The position numbers and the translations under genes are program-made. Below, piece by piece: positions 37,642 through 46,915 of a stretch of DNA of 64,000 nt (the stretch's first letter is position 1; each line of letters opens with the position of its first letter). The stretch is taken from the NCBI RefSeq assembly GCF_015101885.1, contig NZ_CP062941.1, positions 2,976,001 to 3,040,000 of the forward strand, read 5' to 3'. The notes under the pieces are model-generated. The model was not told the DNA's origin. It did not search any database and was given only the letters and a program-made list of their open reading frames with translations. Origin of the DNA: Massilia litorea. GTDB lineage: Bacteria > Pseudomonadota > Gammaproteobacteria > Burkholderiales > Burkholderiaceae_D.

Positions 37642-38688
37642 CTACGGTACTGAGCGCGAGGATGCCGCCGGCGCCGGCGCCTCCTGCGGCTCCTCCGCCC
37701 GCCGCGCCCATTTTTGCGCCAGCACCGCGCACACCATCAGCTGGATCTGGTGAAACAGCATCAGCGGCAGGATGATCATCCCCAGCGCCGACGGCGCGAA
37801 CAGCACCTTGGCCATCGGCACGCCGCTGGCCAGGCTTTTCTTCGAGCCGCAGAACACGATCGTGATCTCGTCTTCTTTCGAAAAGCCGAGCCGGCGGCTG
37901 GTCCAGACGGACAGGCCGAGGGCAATCGCCAGCATCACACAGGACAGCACGCTCAGCACGACCAGCGCCGTGCCCGAGATGTGCTGCCACAAGCCCTCGT
38001 TGACCGACTCGCTGAAGGCCATGTAGACCACCAGCAGGATCGAGCCCTGGTCGACATAGCGCAGCACGGGTTTATGGCGGTCGATGAAGGCGCCGATCCA
38101 GGGGCGCAGCAGCTGGCCGGCCAGGAAGGGCAGCAGCAGCTGTTCGACGATTTTCCAGATTTGCGCCAGGCCCGAGCCCCCGGCGCTTTGCGCACCCTGC
38201 AGCACCAGGGTCCCGACCAGCAGCGGCGTGAGGAAGATGCCGAGGAAGTTCGAAGCCGTGGCGCTGCAGACGGCCGCCGCGACGTTCCCGCGCGCCAGCG
38301 CCGTGAAGGCGATCGAGGACTGCACGGTGGAGGGCAGCACGCACAGGAACAGGATCCCCATCGTCAGCTCCGGCGTGAGCAGCTTCAACGCCAGCGGTTC
38401 GATGGCCAGTCCCATCAGCGGGAACATGACGAAGGTCGCGGACAGCACCAGCAGGTGCAGGCGCCAGTGGGTCAGGCCTGCCACCAGCGCTTCGCGCGAG
38501 AGCTTGGCGCCGTGCAGGAAGAACAGCAGGCCGATTGCCAGCGTGGTGACGTCGCCGAGGACGAGGGCGGCCTGGCCGGTGGCCGGCAGCAGGCTCGCCA
38601 GCAGGACCATGACCATCAGGCCGATGGTGAAGGCGTCGAGCGCGAGGCGGCGCATGAGGGTGGAGACAGAAGTGGCAAGGCTTCGCAT
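37642..38688 (-). CDS. Bile acid:sodium symporter family protein (SBF-like)
   Basis: A 348-residue membrane protein with about ten helices, matching the SBF-like (YfeH-type) branch of the BASS superfamily. Signatures are FLHGAKLSREALVAGLTHWRLH (residues about 57-78, shown in part), LCVLPSTVQSSIAFT (about 110-124) and FCGSKKSLASGVPMA (about 280-294). It is convergent with the efflux operon and lies 145 bases beyond it. The substrate is unknown; the family carries organic anions with sodium. The last 25 residues are an Ala/Pro-rich tail. Confidence 0.88.
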   Translation of the reverse strand: MRSLATSVSTLMRRLALDAFTIGLMVMVLLASLLPATGQAALVLGDVTTLAIGLLFFLHGAKLSREALVAGLTHWRLHLLVLSATFVMFPLMGLAIEPLALKLLTPELTMGILFLCVLPSTVQSSIAFTALARGNVAAAVCSATASNFLGIFLTPLLVGTLVLQGAQSAGGSGLAQIWKIVEQLLLPFLAGQLLRPWIGAFIDRHKPVLRYVDQGSILLVVYMAFSESVNEGLWQHISGTALVVLSVLSCVMLAIALGLSVWTSRRLGFSKEDEITIVFCGSKKSLASGVPMAKVLFAPSALGMIILPLMLFHQIQLMVCAVLAQKWARRAEEPQEAPAPAASSRSVP

Positions 38689-38852
38689 GGGATCTCGGGC
38701 GGGAACGTCGGTGAATGGGCCATTCTAGCCTCAAGCATGGCCCCGTGCTGCGGCGCGCGCAGAACGCATGGTCTGACGCCAAAAAATCGTTTTCCCGCTC
38801 TTCTCAACCGGGCTATACTCCCCGCTTGAATTTTTCTCATCCGGGGTACAAC

Positions 38853-41000
38853 TTGTTCAAATCGATCGTTCTTCCCGCGACTTTCCCTGTCCTTCTGCTG
38901 GGCGTTGCGGGCCACGCCATGGCCGACGAAGGCCAGTGGCAGCCGCACCAGCTGCCGCAGCTGAAATCCGAACTGAAACGCATCGGCATCACGATGCCGG
39001 CCGAGAAACTGGCCGACCTGTCGAAGCATCCGATGAGCGCGATCGTGTCGCTGGGCGGCTGCTCGGCCTCCTTCGTCTCGCCCGACGGCCTGGTGGTCAC
39101 CAACCACCACTGCGGCTATGGTGCGATCCAGCGCAATTCGACCCCGGAAAAGAACTACATCGTCGACGGCTTCCTGGCGAAAACCCGCGCCGAGGAACTG
39201 CCGGGCGGTCCGAACACCCTGGTCTACGTTACCGAGAAGGTCGAGAACGTGACCGATCGCGTGCTGAAGGACCTGGGCGCGAACCTGACCGGCCGCCAGC
39301 GCAACGAGGCGATTTCCTCGCGTGTGAAAGCCCTGATCGCCGAGTGCGAGAGCGACAAGGCCTACCGCTGCTCGGTGCCGGCCTTCCACCGCGGCCTCGA
39401 GTACTACCGCATCAAGCAGCTGATGATCCGCGACGTGCGCCTGGTGTACGCACCGTCGGACAAGATCGGCAACTTCGGCGGCGACATCGACAATTATGAA
39501 TGGCCGCGCCAGACCGGCGACTATTCCTTCCTGCGCGCCTATGTCGGCCCGGACGGCCGCCCGGCCGATCCGTCGCCGAACAACGTCCCGTACAAGTCGA
39601 AGGATTATCTGGTCGTCTCCGCCGAAGGCCTGAAGAACGGCGATCCGATCCTGCTGGCCGGCTACCCGGGCCGCACCAGCCGCTACAAGCTGCCGTCCGA
39701 GATCCGCTTCGCGCGCGACACCGACTTCCCGGCCAAAGCGGCCACCATTACCGCCGACCTGGCCGTGATCGCCGAGGCCACCAAGGGCAATCCTGCCTGG
39801 GACGTGCGCTACGCCAGCGTCGCGAAAAGCCTGAACAACGTGCTGAAAAAGACGCAGGGCCTGATGGACGGTTTCGCGCGCAAGGACGTCGCGGCCATCA
39901 AGGACGTGCAGGACGCCGAGTTCCGTGCCTGGTATGCAAAGAATGGAAGCGGTCCGCAACTGCTGGCCGACCTCGACGCCGTGATCGCCGCCGACATGGC
40001 GCTCTCGCGCGAAGAGGCCGCCTATGCGGAAGCCTCGCATAGCGACCTGCTGAAAAGCGCGCGCACCCTGTACCGCCTTGCCCAGGAACGCCAGAAGCCG
40101 GACGCCGAGCGCGAAGCCGGCTACCAGGAACGCGACCTCTCCTTCATCAAGGCCCGCCTGACGCGCCTGGAGCAGTCCTTCGTGCCGGGCGTCGACCAGG
40201 CGCGCTATGCCGCTGCCCTGAACCGCTATGCGAAGATCGATCCGAAGCTGCGCCCGCAAGGGCTGGACGCGCTGCTGCCGGCCGCGAATAGCCTGGGTTC
40301 CCTGTACCAGTCGACCGAACTGGCCGACACCAATAAACGCCTGGCCTGGATCGGCAAGGACGTCGACGCCTTCCGCGCATCGAAGGATCCGTTCATCGTG
40401 CTCGCGGTGCGCCTGAACGAGGTCGCGACCAATCTGGACGAACGCCGCAAGGAAGTCGACGGCAACCTCGATCGCACCATCCCGCAGTACATGGCGGCCG
40501 TCATCGCGTACAAGAAGTCGCAGGGCAAGCCGGTCTATCCGGACGCGAATTCGACGCTGCGCGTGACCTTCGGCACCGTGGCGCCGTACACGCCGCGCGA
40601 CGGCCTGGTCAAGGGACCGTTCACGACGGTCGAGGGCATCGTCGAGAAGGCGACCGACAAGGACCCGTTCCTGGTTCCGGCCGCGCTGACCGAAGCGGTG
40701 AAAGCGAAGCGCTATGGCGTGTTCAAGGATCCGGTGCTGAACACGGTGCCGGTGAACTTCCTGTCGAGCGCGGACACGACCGGCGGCAATTCCGGTTCGG
40801 CCGTGATGAACAAGCGCGGTGAGCTGGTCGGCCTGAACTTCGACTCGACCTACGAGTCGATCACCAAGGACTGGTACTTCGACACCGCGATCACGCGCGC
40901 GATCCACGTCGATATCCGCTACATGCTGTGGGTGATGAAGGAAGTCGACCATGCCGACAACCTGCTGAAGGAAATGACGATCAAATACCCGAAGAAGTAA
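38853..41000 (+). CDS. S46 family dipeptidyl peptidase (DPP7/DPP11-like)
   Basis: A 715-residue exported serine exopeptidase that removes dipeptides from peptide N-termini. The start is a TTG at 38853 with GGGG eight bases upstream, giving a proper signal peptide (FKSIVLPATFPVLLLGVAGHAMA); in-frame codons further upstream are not signal-peptide-like. The catalytic triad is His in VVTNHHCGYGAI (about 88-90), Asp in GGDIDNYEWPRQTGD (about 212-214) and Ser in TTGGNSGSAVMN (about 649). Length is right for S46. At the position that selects acidic or other P1 residues in DPP11/DPP7 it has Ser within NFDSTYES. A terminator follows. Confidence 0.92.
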   Translation: MFKSIVLPATFPVLLLGVAGHAMADEGQWQPHQLPQLKSELKRIGITMPAEKLADLSKHPMSAIVSLGGCSASFVSPDGLVVTNHHCGYGAIQRNSTPEKNYIVDGFLAKTRAEELPGGPNTLVYVTEKVENVTDRVLKDLGANLTGRQRNEAISSRVKALIAECESDKAYRCSVPAFHRGLEYYRIKQLMIRDVRLVYAPSDKIGNFGGDIDNYEWPRQTGDYSFLRAYVGPDGRPADPSPNNVPYKSKDYLVVSAEGLKNGDPILLAGYPGRTSRYKLPSEIRFARDTDFPAKAATITADLAVIAEATKGNPAWDVRYASVAKSLNNVLKKTQGLMDGFARKDVAAIKDVQDAEFRAWYAKNGSGPQLLADLDAVIAADMALSREEAAYAEASHSDLLKSARTLYRLAQERQKPDAEREAGYQERDLSFIKARLTRLEQSFVPGVDQARYAAALNRYAKIDPKLRPQGLDALLPAANSLGSLYQSTELADTNKRLAWIGKDVDAFRASKDPFIVLAVRLNEVATNLDERRKEVDGNLDRTIPQYMAAVIAYKKSQGKPVYPDANSTLRVTFGTVAPYTPRDGLVKGPFTTVEGIVEKATDKDPFLVPAALTEAVKAKRYGVFKDPVLNTVPVNFLSSADTTGGNSGSAVMNKRGELVGLNFDSTYESITKDWYFDTAITRAIHVDIRYMLWVMKEVDHADNLLKEMTIKYPKK

Positions 41001-41020
41001 GCGGGCAGATGGACCGTTAA

Positions 41021-41055
41021 AACCGCGCCCCGGAGATCCAGGGCGCGGTTTTTTT
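41021..41055 (+). terminator. Rho-independent terminator after the S46 peptidase gene
   Basis: A 10-bp perfect stem (AACCGCGCCC with GGGCGCGGTT), a 10-base loop and a run of T. Confidence 0.92.
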
Positions 41056-41081
41056 ATGCCAGGGCGACGGCCGCCGACGCC

Positions 41082-41111
41082 AAAAAAACCGCGGCGCCAG
41101 GGCCGCGGTTT
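41082..41111 (-). terminator. Rho-independent terminator after the S9 peptidase gene (minus strand)
   Basis: Read on the minus strand: a 9-bp stem (AACCGCGGC with GCCGCGGTT), a short loop, then seven T. It ends the convergent S9 gene 28 bases after its stop. Confidence 0.9.
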
Positions 41112-41138
41112 CTGCCATCGGCTGCGCGATGCGCAAGC

Positions 41139-43097
41139 TTACTTCGGCGCCGCTCCCGGACCGATATGCTTGCCGAGGAAGGCCTCGAGCTTTTCGTAGA
41201 AGGCGGTGCGGTTGGCCGTGTCGTAGAAGCCGTGAGCTTCGTTCGGAGCAAGGAACCATTCCGGTGGGCGGCCGGCGGCGGTCAATGCAGCGCGCAAGGC
41301 ATGGGCATGGTCCACGACGGCACGCTTGTCCTGCCCGCCGTGGACGAGGAAGACTGGCGCCTTGATGCTGGCTGCCAGCGTCACTGGTGAATTGCGGTCG
41401 AGCTCCTCCTTGTCGTCGCCGATGTATTTGCGGAAGGCGCTCGTCTTGACTGTGTCGTATCGATTGTTCTGCGGCTTGGCCAGCAGCTTGAGGTCATACA
41501 CGCCTACGTAGCCGACCGCGCACTTGTAGAGCGATGGCTCGCGCGCCGCGAGCATCATCGAAGCGTAGCCGCCGAAGCTTGCGCCGTAGGCGCATACGCG
41601 TTCGCCATCTGCCATTCCCTGGGCGATGGCCCAGCGCGTTCCGTCGACGAGGTCGTCGATGATCTTTGTGCCCCACTGGCGATAACCCGCTTCCAGGAAG
41701 TTCAGCCCGCGCCCGCCCGAGCCGCGGAAGTTGACCTGCAGGACGGCATAGCCGCGGCTGGCAAGGAATTGCGCGTCTTCGTCGAAGAACCAGTTGTCGT
41801 AGGGACCGTGCGGACCGCCGTGCGGCAGGACGACCATCGGTGGCTTGGCTGCGCCGGTGCCGCGCGGTATGGTGAGGAAGCCGTGCAGTTCGAGTCCGTC
41901 GCGTGCCCGGAAGCTGATCGGGCGTCGTTCGGCCATCTGTTCCGGGTCGATTTTCTCCATCGCGGAAAACAGCATGTCGGCCTTCATCGTCTCACGGTTG
42001 AACAGATAATAGCTCCCCGGGTCGCGGTCGCTTTTTACGCTGAACAGCAGGAGCTTGCCGTCGTCGCTGTAGTCGATGAAGTTCAGGTACTCGCCAGGGA
42101 ATTGGGCGCTGAGCTCCTTGTGCAGCCGCGCGTCAGCGCCGTTCTCGTCGAAGTAGCGCAGGCTGGGGATGCCGACGGCAGAGTAGGCAGCGAAGGGCAG
42201 CGAATCGCTCGTATACAGCGTGCCGCCAACGCTGCCGACAGCGTCCTGGAACAGGATACTGCGCTTGCCGGTCGCCAGGTCTTCCCGCACCAGCTGGTCA
42301 GGCTCGCCGTGGACCGAGTAGCTCGCAATGAACTCGCGATCGTCGGCGCTGAACTGGAATGGGTGGTAACGCCGGAAATCGCGCTTCTCGATCTTGTTCC
42401 AGCGGCCGCTGGCATCGTCGAAACGGAATTCGACGGCACGGGACTGGTCGTCGACGCCGGTGGCGAAGCGCGGCGTGCCGTTGTGCTGCAAGACGAAGCT
42501 GAGATCCTGCACCGGCAGGTCGGCCACCAGCTTGCGCGTGGACTTGTTGGAGTCGATGTCGTACAACAGGCTGTTCTTTCCGCGCCAGGCGTAGCTGCCG
42601 ACGAAGACATGCCCATCCCGTTTGTTCGACATGCCCTCGATACTACCGTAGGCATGGTCGTCACCGTAGCGTTCCCCCTGTTTGGAATACATGAACATGT
42701 CGTATCCGAACAGGTATGCCTGCTTGCTGCCGTCGAGTTCCACCGCGACTACCTCACCGGTCATCTGCGGCGCCTCGCGCGACCCGAATTCGCGCGCCTT
42801 GGCAACGACGAGCCGGGTCGGGCTGACCCAGAAATAGTTCGCCGGCACCTCGAAAGCCTTCATGCGGATCGCCCCGGTCATTTTCATTTCCGGGACGGTA
42901 TACATCATGAGGACCGGAATGAAACGGTCGCCGCTGGGCAGGCGCACCGTAATCGCCACATGCTTGCCATCCGGCGACAGGCGCGGCTGCGAAAACTGGT
43001 CTTCGTGGACGAAGTCCGCGAGGGGAACAGTCGCGTCGGCGAGGACCGGTACGACCGACAGCACGGCTGCGCAGATGGCCGCTAGATGCATACGCAT
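41139..43097 (-). CDS. S9 family prolyl oligopeptidase-type peptidase
   Basis: A 652-residue exported peptidase from the ATG at 43097 (AGGAGA five bases upstream), with signal peptide MRMHLAAICAAVLSVVPVLADA. A beta-propeller N-terminal half (about residues 30-390) precedes the alpha/beta-hydrolase domain. The catalytic serine is in YGASFGGYASMML (about 490), Asp in HGGQDKRAVVDHA (about 583) and His in PNEAHGFYD (about 620). It probably trims oligopeptides in the periplasm and could feed the neighbouring S46 enzyme. It is less GC-biased than its neighbours in places (for example 41300-42300), but the coding pattern is normal. Confidence 0.93.
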   Translation of the reverse strand: MRMHLAAICAAVLSVVPVLADATVPLADFVHEDQFSQPRLSPDGKHVAITVRLPSGDRFIPVLMMYTVPEMKMTGAIRMKAFEVPANYFWVSPTRLVVAKAREFGSREAPQMTGEVVAVELDGSKQAYLFGYDMFMYSKQGERYGDDHAYGSIEGMSNKRDGHVFVGSYAWRGKNSLLYDIDSNKSTRKLVADLPVQDLSFVLQHNGTPRFATGVDDQSRAVEFRFDDASGRWNKIEKRDFRRYHPFQFSADDREFIASYSVHGEPDQLVREDLATGKRSILFQDAVGSVGGTLYTSDSLPFAAYSAVGIPSLRYFDENGADARLHKELSAQFPGEYLNFIDYSDDGKLLLFSVKSDRDPGSYYLFNRETMKADMLFSAMEKIDPEQMAERRPISFRARDGLELHGFLTIPRGTGAAKPPMVVLPHGGPHGPYDNWFFDEDAQFLASRGYAVLQVNFRGSGGRGLNFLEAGYRQWGTKIIDDLVDGTRWAIAQGMADGERVCAYGASFGGYASMMLAAREPSLYKCAVGYVGVYDLKLLAKPQNNRYDTVKTSAFRKYIGDDKEELDRNSPVTLAASIKAPVFLVHGGQDKRAVVDHAHALRAALTAAGRPPEWFLAPNEAHGFYDTANRTAFYEKLEAFLGKHIGPGAAPK

Positions 43098-43150
43098 GAA
43101 CGTCTCCTGATGTGTGGACCTGGATAAAATAAAAACCATACAAGTGTTTC

Positions 43151-43159
43151 AGTATATCA
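43151..43159 (-). promoter_or_regulatory. Candidate extended -10 promoter of the S9 peptidase gene
   Basis: On the minus strand the sequence reads TGATATACT, an extended -10 element, about 54 bases upstream of the start codon in an AT-rich stretch (43150-43195). The -35 match (TTGTAT at 15 bases) is weak. Confidence 0.4.
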
Positions 43160-43336
43160 ATATATTTCAATATACAAAATTCTTTTTGACAACACGTAGT
43201 ACCGGGGCTACATGCTCCTTCCATTGCATATTCGCGATTGTGCGTGCATACTCGCCAGCCCGATGAGCTCCGCCTTTTTCCTCCTGCCGCCATGCCCCGC
43301 GCGACCTGACGCAGCCCGGGCCGGCGCGTCCCACGC

Positions 43337-43945
43337 ATGAACGATACCTTCGCCCTGTTCGGCTTCGCCACCACCCCGCTCGAACTGATTTCCTTCGTCC
43401 TCGCAGTCGTCACCGTCCTGCTCAACATCCGCCAGAATCACTGGGCCTGGCTGTTCTCGATCGCTTCTTCCGCCACGTATGCGGTCGTGTTCTTCGACGC
43501 GCGCCTGTATGGCGACAGCGGCCTGCAGCTGGTCTTCATCGCGACCTCGGTCTGGGGCTGGTGGCAGTGGCTGCGCGGTGCCGGCGAGGGCGACGCGCGG
43601 CTGGTGGTCACGCGTCTGAACCGCGCCGGCTGGGCCTGGACCCTGGCTGGCTGGGCCGTGGGCTTCATCGTGCTGTCCTGGTTCCTGAAGGCGTACACGA
43701 ACACCGATGTCCCCCACATGGACGGCTTCCTCACCGCCGGCAGCCTGGCCGGCACGGTGCTTCTGGCGCGTAAAAAAGTCGAGAACTGGAATGTGTGGCT
43801 GGCCGTCGACGTGCTGTATGTCGGCCTGTATGTCTACAAGGACCTGCATGTGACGGCGGTGCTGTACGCGGTCTTCGTGGTGCTGGCGGCGCGCGGCCTG
43901 GTCGCCTGGGGCAATCTGGCGAAAGCCCGGCAGGTGCAGCCATGA
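43337..43945 (+). CDS. PnuC-family vitamin transporter, probable thiamine transporter (PnuT-like)
   Basis: A 202-residue inner-membrane facilitator with about seven helices. The PnuC features are the Trp-rich SVWGWWQWLRG motif (about residues 71-81) and the C-terminal KKVENWNVWLAVDVLYVGLY (about 152-171). PnuC proteins carry nicotinamide riboside, while PnuT members carry thiamine; sequence alone does not decide here. The overlapping kinase gene would trap the vitamin by phosphorylation. The convergent TonB receptor gene is controlled by a TPP riboswitch, which favours thiamine. The gene itself shows no riboswitch upstream. Confidence 0.9.
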   Translation: MNDTFALFGFATTPLELISFVLAVVTVLLNIRQNHWAWLFSIASSATYAVVFFDARLYGDSGLQLVFIATSVWGWWQWLRGAGEGDARLVVTRLNRAGWAWTLAGWAVGFIVLSWFLKAYTNTDVPHMDGFLTAGSLAGTVLLARKKVENWNVWLAVDVLYVGLYVYKDLHVTAVLYAVFVVLAARGLVAWGNLAKARQVQP

Positions 43946-44478
43946 GCGGCGTGCGCCGCATCGCCGTGCTGGGCGCCGAGTCGTCCGGCAAGTCGACCTT
44001 GTGCCAGGCGCTGGCGCAGCGTTACGGCACGCTCTGGGTGCCCGAATACCTGCGCGAATTCGTCGACACCCACGGGCGCGTGCCCTTCGAAACGGACCAG
44101 TACGGGATCGCCCGCACCCAGCGCGCACGCGAGGACGAAGCCGCGGCGCGCGCGAACCGCTTCCTGTTCTGCGACACGACGCCGCTCATGACGGCGCTCT
44201 ACAGCCGCGCCTACTGGGGCAGGGTCGACGCCGGGCTCGAACGCCTGGCGGCCACGCACGACTACGCGCTGACGCTGGTGACGGCGCCCGACACGCCCTG
44301 GATAGCGGACGGCCTGATGCGCGACTCGGAAGAGGTGCGCGAGCGCGTCTTCGGGATGGTGGAGCGGGAACTGGACGAACGCGGCATCCGCTTCGTGCTG
44401 GTGGAAGGCGACCTGCCGCACAGGCTGCGGCAGGTCGAGGCGGCGCTCAGGGTGCTGGCGCCGCTGGATGCACTTTAA
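43942..44478 (+). CDS. NadR-type AAA ATPase / vitamin kinase
   Basis: A 178-residue P-loop protein that matches the ribosylnicotinamide-kinase domain of NadR. The Walker A loop is LGAESSGKSTLCQALA (about residues 9-24), followed by VPEYLREFVDTHGR, a kinase-specific segment, and FCDTTPLMTALYSRAYWG, the Walker-B-like region. It lacks the N-terminal HTH and adenylyltransferase domains of full NadR. ATG overlaps the transporter stop by 4 bases (ATGA), so transport and phosphorylation are coupled. If the locus serves thiamine, as the nearby TPP riboswitch suggests, it could be a thiamine kinase. This is a testable inference. Confidence 0.85.
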   Translation: MSGVRRIAVLGAESSGKSTLCQALAQRYGTLWVPEYLREFVDTHGRVPFETDQYGIARTQRAREDEAAARANRFLFCDTTPLMTALYSRAYWGRVDAGLERLAATHDYALTLVTAPDTPWIADGLMRDSEEVRERVFGMVERELDERGIRFVLVEGDLPHRLRQVEAALRVLAPLDAL

Positions 44479-44487
44479 AAGCCGGCT

Positions 44488-46638
44488 TCAGAAATCGACC
44501 TGCGCCGACAGGCGGAAGGTCCGCGGTGCGCCCGGGAACAGGTAGCCTCCCAGGTCCTGGGTGACGTCGCGCCAGTAGAACTTGTCGAACAGGTTGTCGA
44601 CGCGCGCGCGCAGGGTGACGTTCGTCGTGCCCATCTTCATGCCATAGGCCGCGCCGAGGCCGAACACGTGATAGCCCGGCACATCGATCGTGTTGGCCGG
44701 ATCGAAGGTCTTCTTGCCTGCGTATTGCCACTGGCCGTTCACTTTCAGTCCGGGGACGCTTGCCAGCGCATACTCGGCCCAGACGGTCGTCTTCAGGTCG
44801 GGCACGTTGGTCACGCGCTTGCCGTCGAGGGTGGCGTCGCCCGTGTCTTCCTGGCGTGCGCGCAGGGCCAGCAGCGAGGCGCCGTAGGCCAGGCCGTTCG
44901 AGGCGCGCTGGGCCGACAGCTCCAGGCCGCGGTGATTGCGCTGGCCGTTACGCACGAAGGTGTTGGTCGCATCGGTATATTCCAGTCCGGAGGTGATCTG
45001 GAAGACGGCGGCGCTGACCGACACGCCTTCGCCCGCGATGCCCTTCACGCCGAACTCGAGCTGCTTCGAACGGTTTGGTCCAAGGTCCTGGTTCGCGTTC
45101 GTCGTTTCCATCGGCGCCACGCCGCCCGATTCCAGGCCGTGGGCGAGGGTGCCGTAGACATTCCAGTTCCTGGCCGGGCTGTACACCAGCGAGACGTTCG
45201 GCAGCGCGAACGACGCCTTGTCGTTCGCCCATGGCAGGTCCGCCTGCAAGCGCTGGGCGCTGTCGATCTTCACGTAGCGCAGGCCGGCATGCACGCTGAG
45301 TTCCGGCGACAGGGTGACGATATCCTGCGCATAGACGGCGCGTTCGCGGTCGCGGAAGCGCTCGTAGCGCGGGCTGAGGATCGGATCGCCAGGCGCCGGA
45401 TCGGTGACCAGCGGCTGGTGAATGTTGCTGTAGCCGGCGTACTCGTAGAAATACGGGTGATTGAGCTCGTTGTAGAAATAGTCGCGCCCGCTGTTGTGGC
45501 GCTCGGCGTAGCTGGTGCCGATCGTCAGCAGGTGCCGCAGGGCGCCCGTATTCAGGTGTCCCTGCAACTGGGCCTGCACGCCGAACGGCGTCTTGCGCTC
45601 GCCCACGCTCCGGTAATCGTAGACGTCGTAGTCGCCGTTGGCGCAGTAGCCCGGATAGTAGCCATCGCCCTCGTTGCTGCAGCCGTAGGGGAAAGCGGTG
45701 AAGTCATCGCGTTTGAACCAGTGCTTGTTGGCGCTGACCGTGGCGTTCCAGTCGGCGTTCAGGCGGTAGGCGAAGCGCAGGCCGAAGTTGGCGCTGTCGG
45801 TGTCGACCGGCCTGGTCCAGGGCTGGGCATTGAGGAGCAGCTTCGGCGACACGTTCGCCGGCAGGTCGGTGCCGCGGGTCAGCTGGTAGCCGGGCGCGGT
45901 GATTTGCTCCTTGTGCTGGAAGTCCATGTCCAGCTGCAGCAGGGCGTCCGGCGTGATCTGCCAGTCGAAAGCGCCGGAGGCGAACTGGCGCTCGCCGTCG
46001 GCGCCGCGCACGTAGGAGCGCAGGCGGTCGGCGGCGGCATTGATGCGGTAGCCGAAGCGCTTGTCGTCGAAACGCCCGCCGATGTCCGCTTCTGCGTGGA
46101 GGGTGCCGCGCTCGCGCGCTTCCACCGTGACCGAACGCAGCGGCGTGTCGGTCGGGCGCTTGGTCACGAAGTTGATCACGCCGCCCGGCGCGGCCAGGCC
46201 AGCCTGCAGGCCGGCCACGCCCTTGAGCAGCTCGACACGCTCCTTGTTCTCGAGCGGGATCTGGGTGTCGCCGGGGATGGCGATGCCGTCCTTGCGGTAG
46301 CCCGAATTGGTGTTCAGCTTGAAGCCGCGCACCGAGAACTGCTCGGCATAGCCGACCGCGTTGTAGGCGTCGCCGACCGAGGCGTCGTATTGCACGGCTT
46401 CGCTGGCGGAGCGGATCGACAGGGCCTGCATCTGGCTGCGGTCGATGGCGACCACCGAGGCCGGGACGTCCATCAGCGGCAGGTCGGCGAAGCTGCCGAT
46501 GGCGGCGCGGTCGGCGGCGGGTTTGCTGCCGGTGACCAGCACCGAGGCGACCGGCGCCGGTTCCGCGGTTTGCGCCTGGACGGCGAATACCTGCGCGAGG
46601 GCACAGGCGAGGAGGGAATGCTTGAAGACGGGTTTCAT
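44488..46638 (-). CDS. TonB-dependent outer-membrane receptor under TPP riboswitch control
   Basis: A 716-residue receptor from the ATG at 46638. Signal peptide MKPVFKHSLLACALAQVFAVQA; TonB-box-like region (about 30-40, VASVLVTGSKPA); plug domain with DVPASVVAIDRSQMQAL and LLKGVAGLQAGLAAPGGVI; then a 22-strand barrel ending PRTFRLSAQVDF with the terminal aromatic needed for BAM insertion. Sequence style is that of siderophore receptors (FhuA/FpvA-like), but the leader carries a TPP riboswitch, so thiamine or a thiamine precursor is the likely cargo. It is convergent with the pnuC/nadR-like pair, 9 bases apart. Confidence 0.92.
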   Translation of the reverse strand: MKPVFKHSLLACALAQVFAVQAQTAEPAPVASVLVTGSKPAADRAAIGSFADLPLMDVPASVVAIDRSQMQALSIRSASEAVQYDASVGDAYNAVGYAEQFSVRGFKLNTNSGYRKDGIAIPGDTQIPLENKERVELLKGVAGLQAGLAAPGGVINFVTKRPTDTPLRSVTVEARERGTLHAEADIGGRFDDKRFGYRINAAADRLRSYVRGADGERQFASGAFDWQITPDALLQLDMDFQHKEQITAPGYQLTRGTDLPANVSPKLLLNAQPWTRPVDTDSANFGLRFAYRLNADWNATVSANKHWFKRDDFTAFPYGCSNEGDGYYPGYCANGDYDVYDYRSVGERKTPFGVQAQLQGHLNTGALRHLLTIGTSYAERHNSGRDYFYNELNHPYFYEYAGYSNIHQPLVTDPAPGDPILSPRYERFRDRERAVYAQDIVTLSPELSVHAGLRYVKIDSAQRLQADLPWANDKASFALPNVSLVYSPARNWNVYGTLAHGLESGGVAPMETTNANQDLGPNRSKQLEFGVKGIAGEGVSVSAAVFQITSGLEYTDATNTFVRNGQRNHRGLELSAQRASNGLAYGASLLALRARQEDTGDATLDGKRVTNVPDLKTTVWAEYALASVPGLKVNGQWQYAGKKTFDPANTIDVPGYHVFGLGAAYGMKMGTTNVTLRARVDNLFDKFYWRDVTQDLGGYLFPGAPRTFRLSAQVDF

Positions 46639-46744
46639 TGGTTTGCTCGCTTTCGCGCGCCACATTGGAGGGCGCACTGCTTTTTTGGAAAAGCCGGAGC
46701 CAACGTGGGGGAAGGGCAAACAAGGTGTGAACTGCTTGGCGCGC

Positions 46745-46820
46745 TTTCCTTCGCTGGCATTATCCAGATCAGGTACGAAGGGTATCTCTCACCCGGAACA
46801 ACGTTCCAGGACCCCTAGCG
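46745..46820 (-). promoter_or_regulatory. TPP (thiamine pyrophosphate) riboswitch
   Basis: Read on the minus strand, the THI-box core is complete: AGGGGT, then GGTGAGAGATACCC, then ACCTGATCTGGATAATGCCA and GCGAAGG. These are the strongly conserved pyrimidine-sensor and pyrophosphate-sensor elements in the correct order. It lies about 107 bases upstream of the TonB receptor start codon. The expression platform (46639-46744) contains a GCGCGCC/GGCGCGC-type stem near the binding site, suggesting control of translation, but the mechanism is not resolved. Confidence 0.94.
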
Positions 46821-46915
46821 AGGCAGCAGTGTAACACGGGTGGCGAAAAGCGTGGTGGTTCTGCCAATGGCCAGTTCGGTGGCCGGGCGGGTCCGCCCCA
46901 GGGTTTGTGGCTTGC

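Noticed and set aside
37551..37775. A 74-codon plus-strand frame starting MFFFRHPKPVVDG
   Set aside because: Its first 30 codons look fairly natural, but the binding site is weak and the second half overlaps the BASS gene as Ala/Pro-rich shadow. It is not strong enough to call.
43140..43336. A second TPP riboswitch upstream of the pnuC-like gene
   Set aside because: The THI-box core (TGAGA, ACCTGATC, TGCCAGC) is absent from this gap; only the TonB receptor leader has it.
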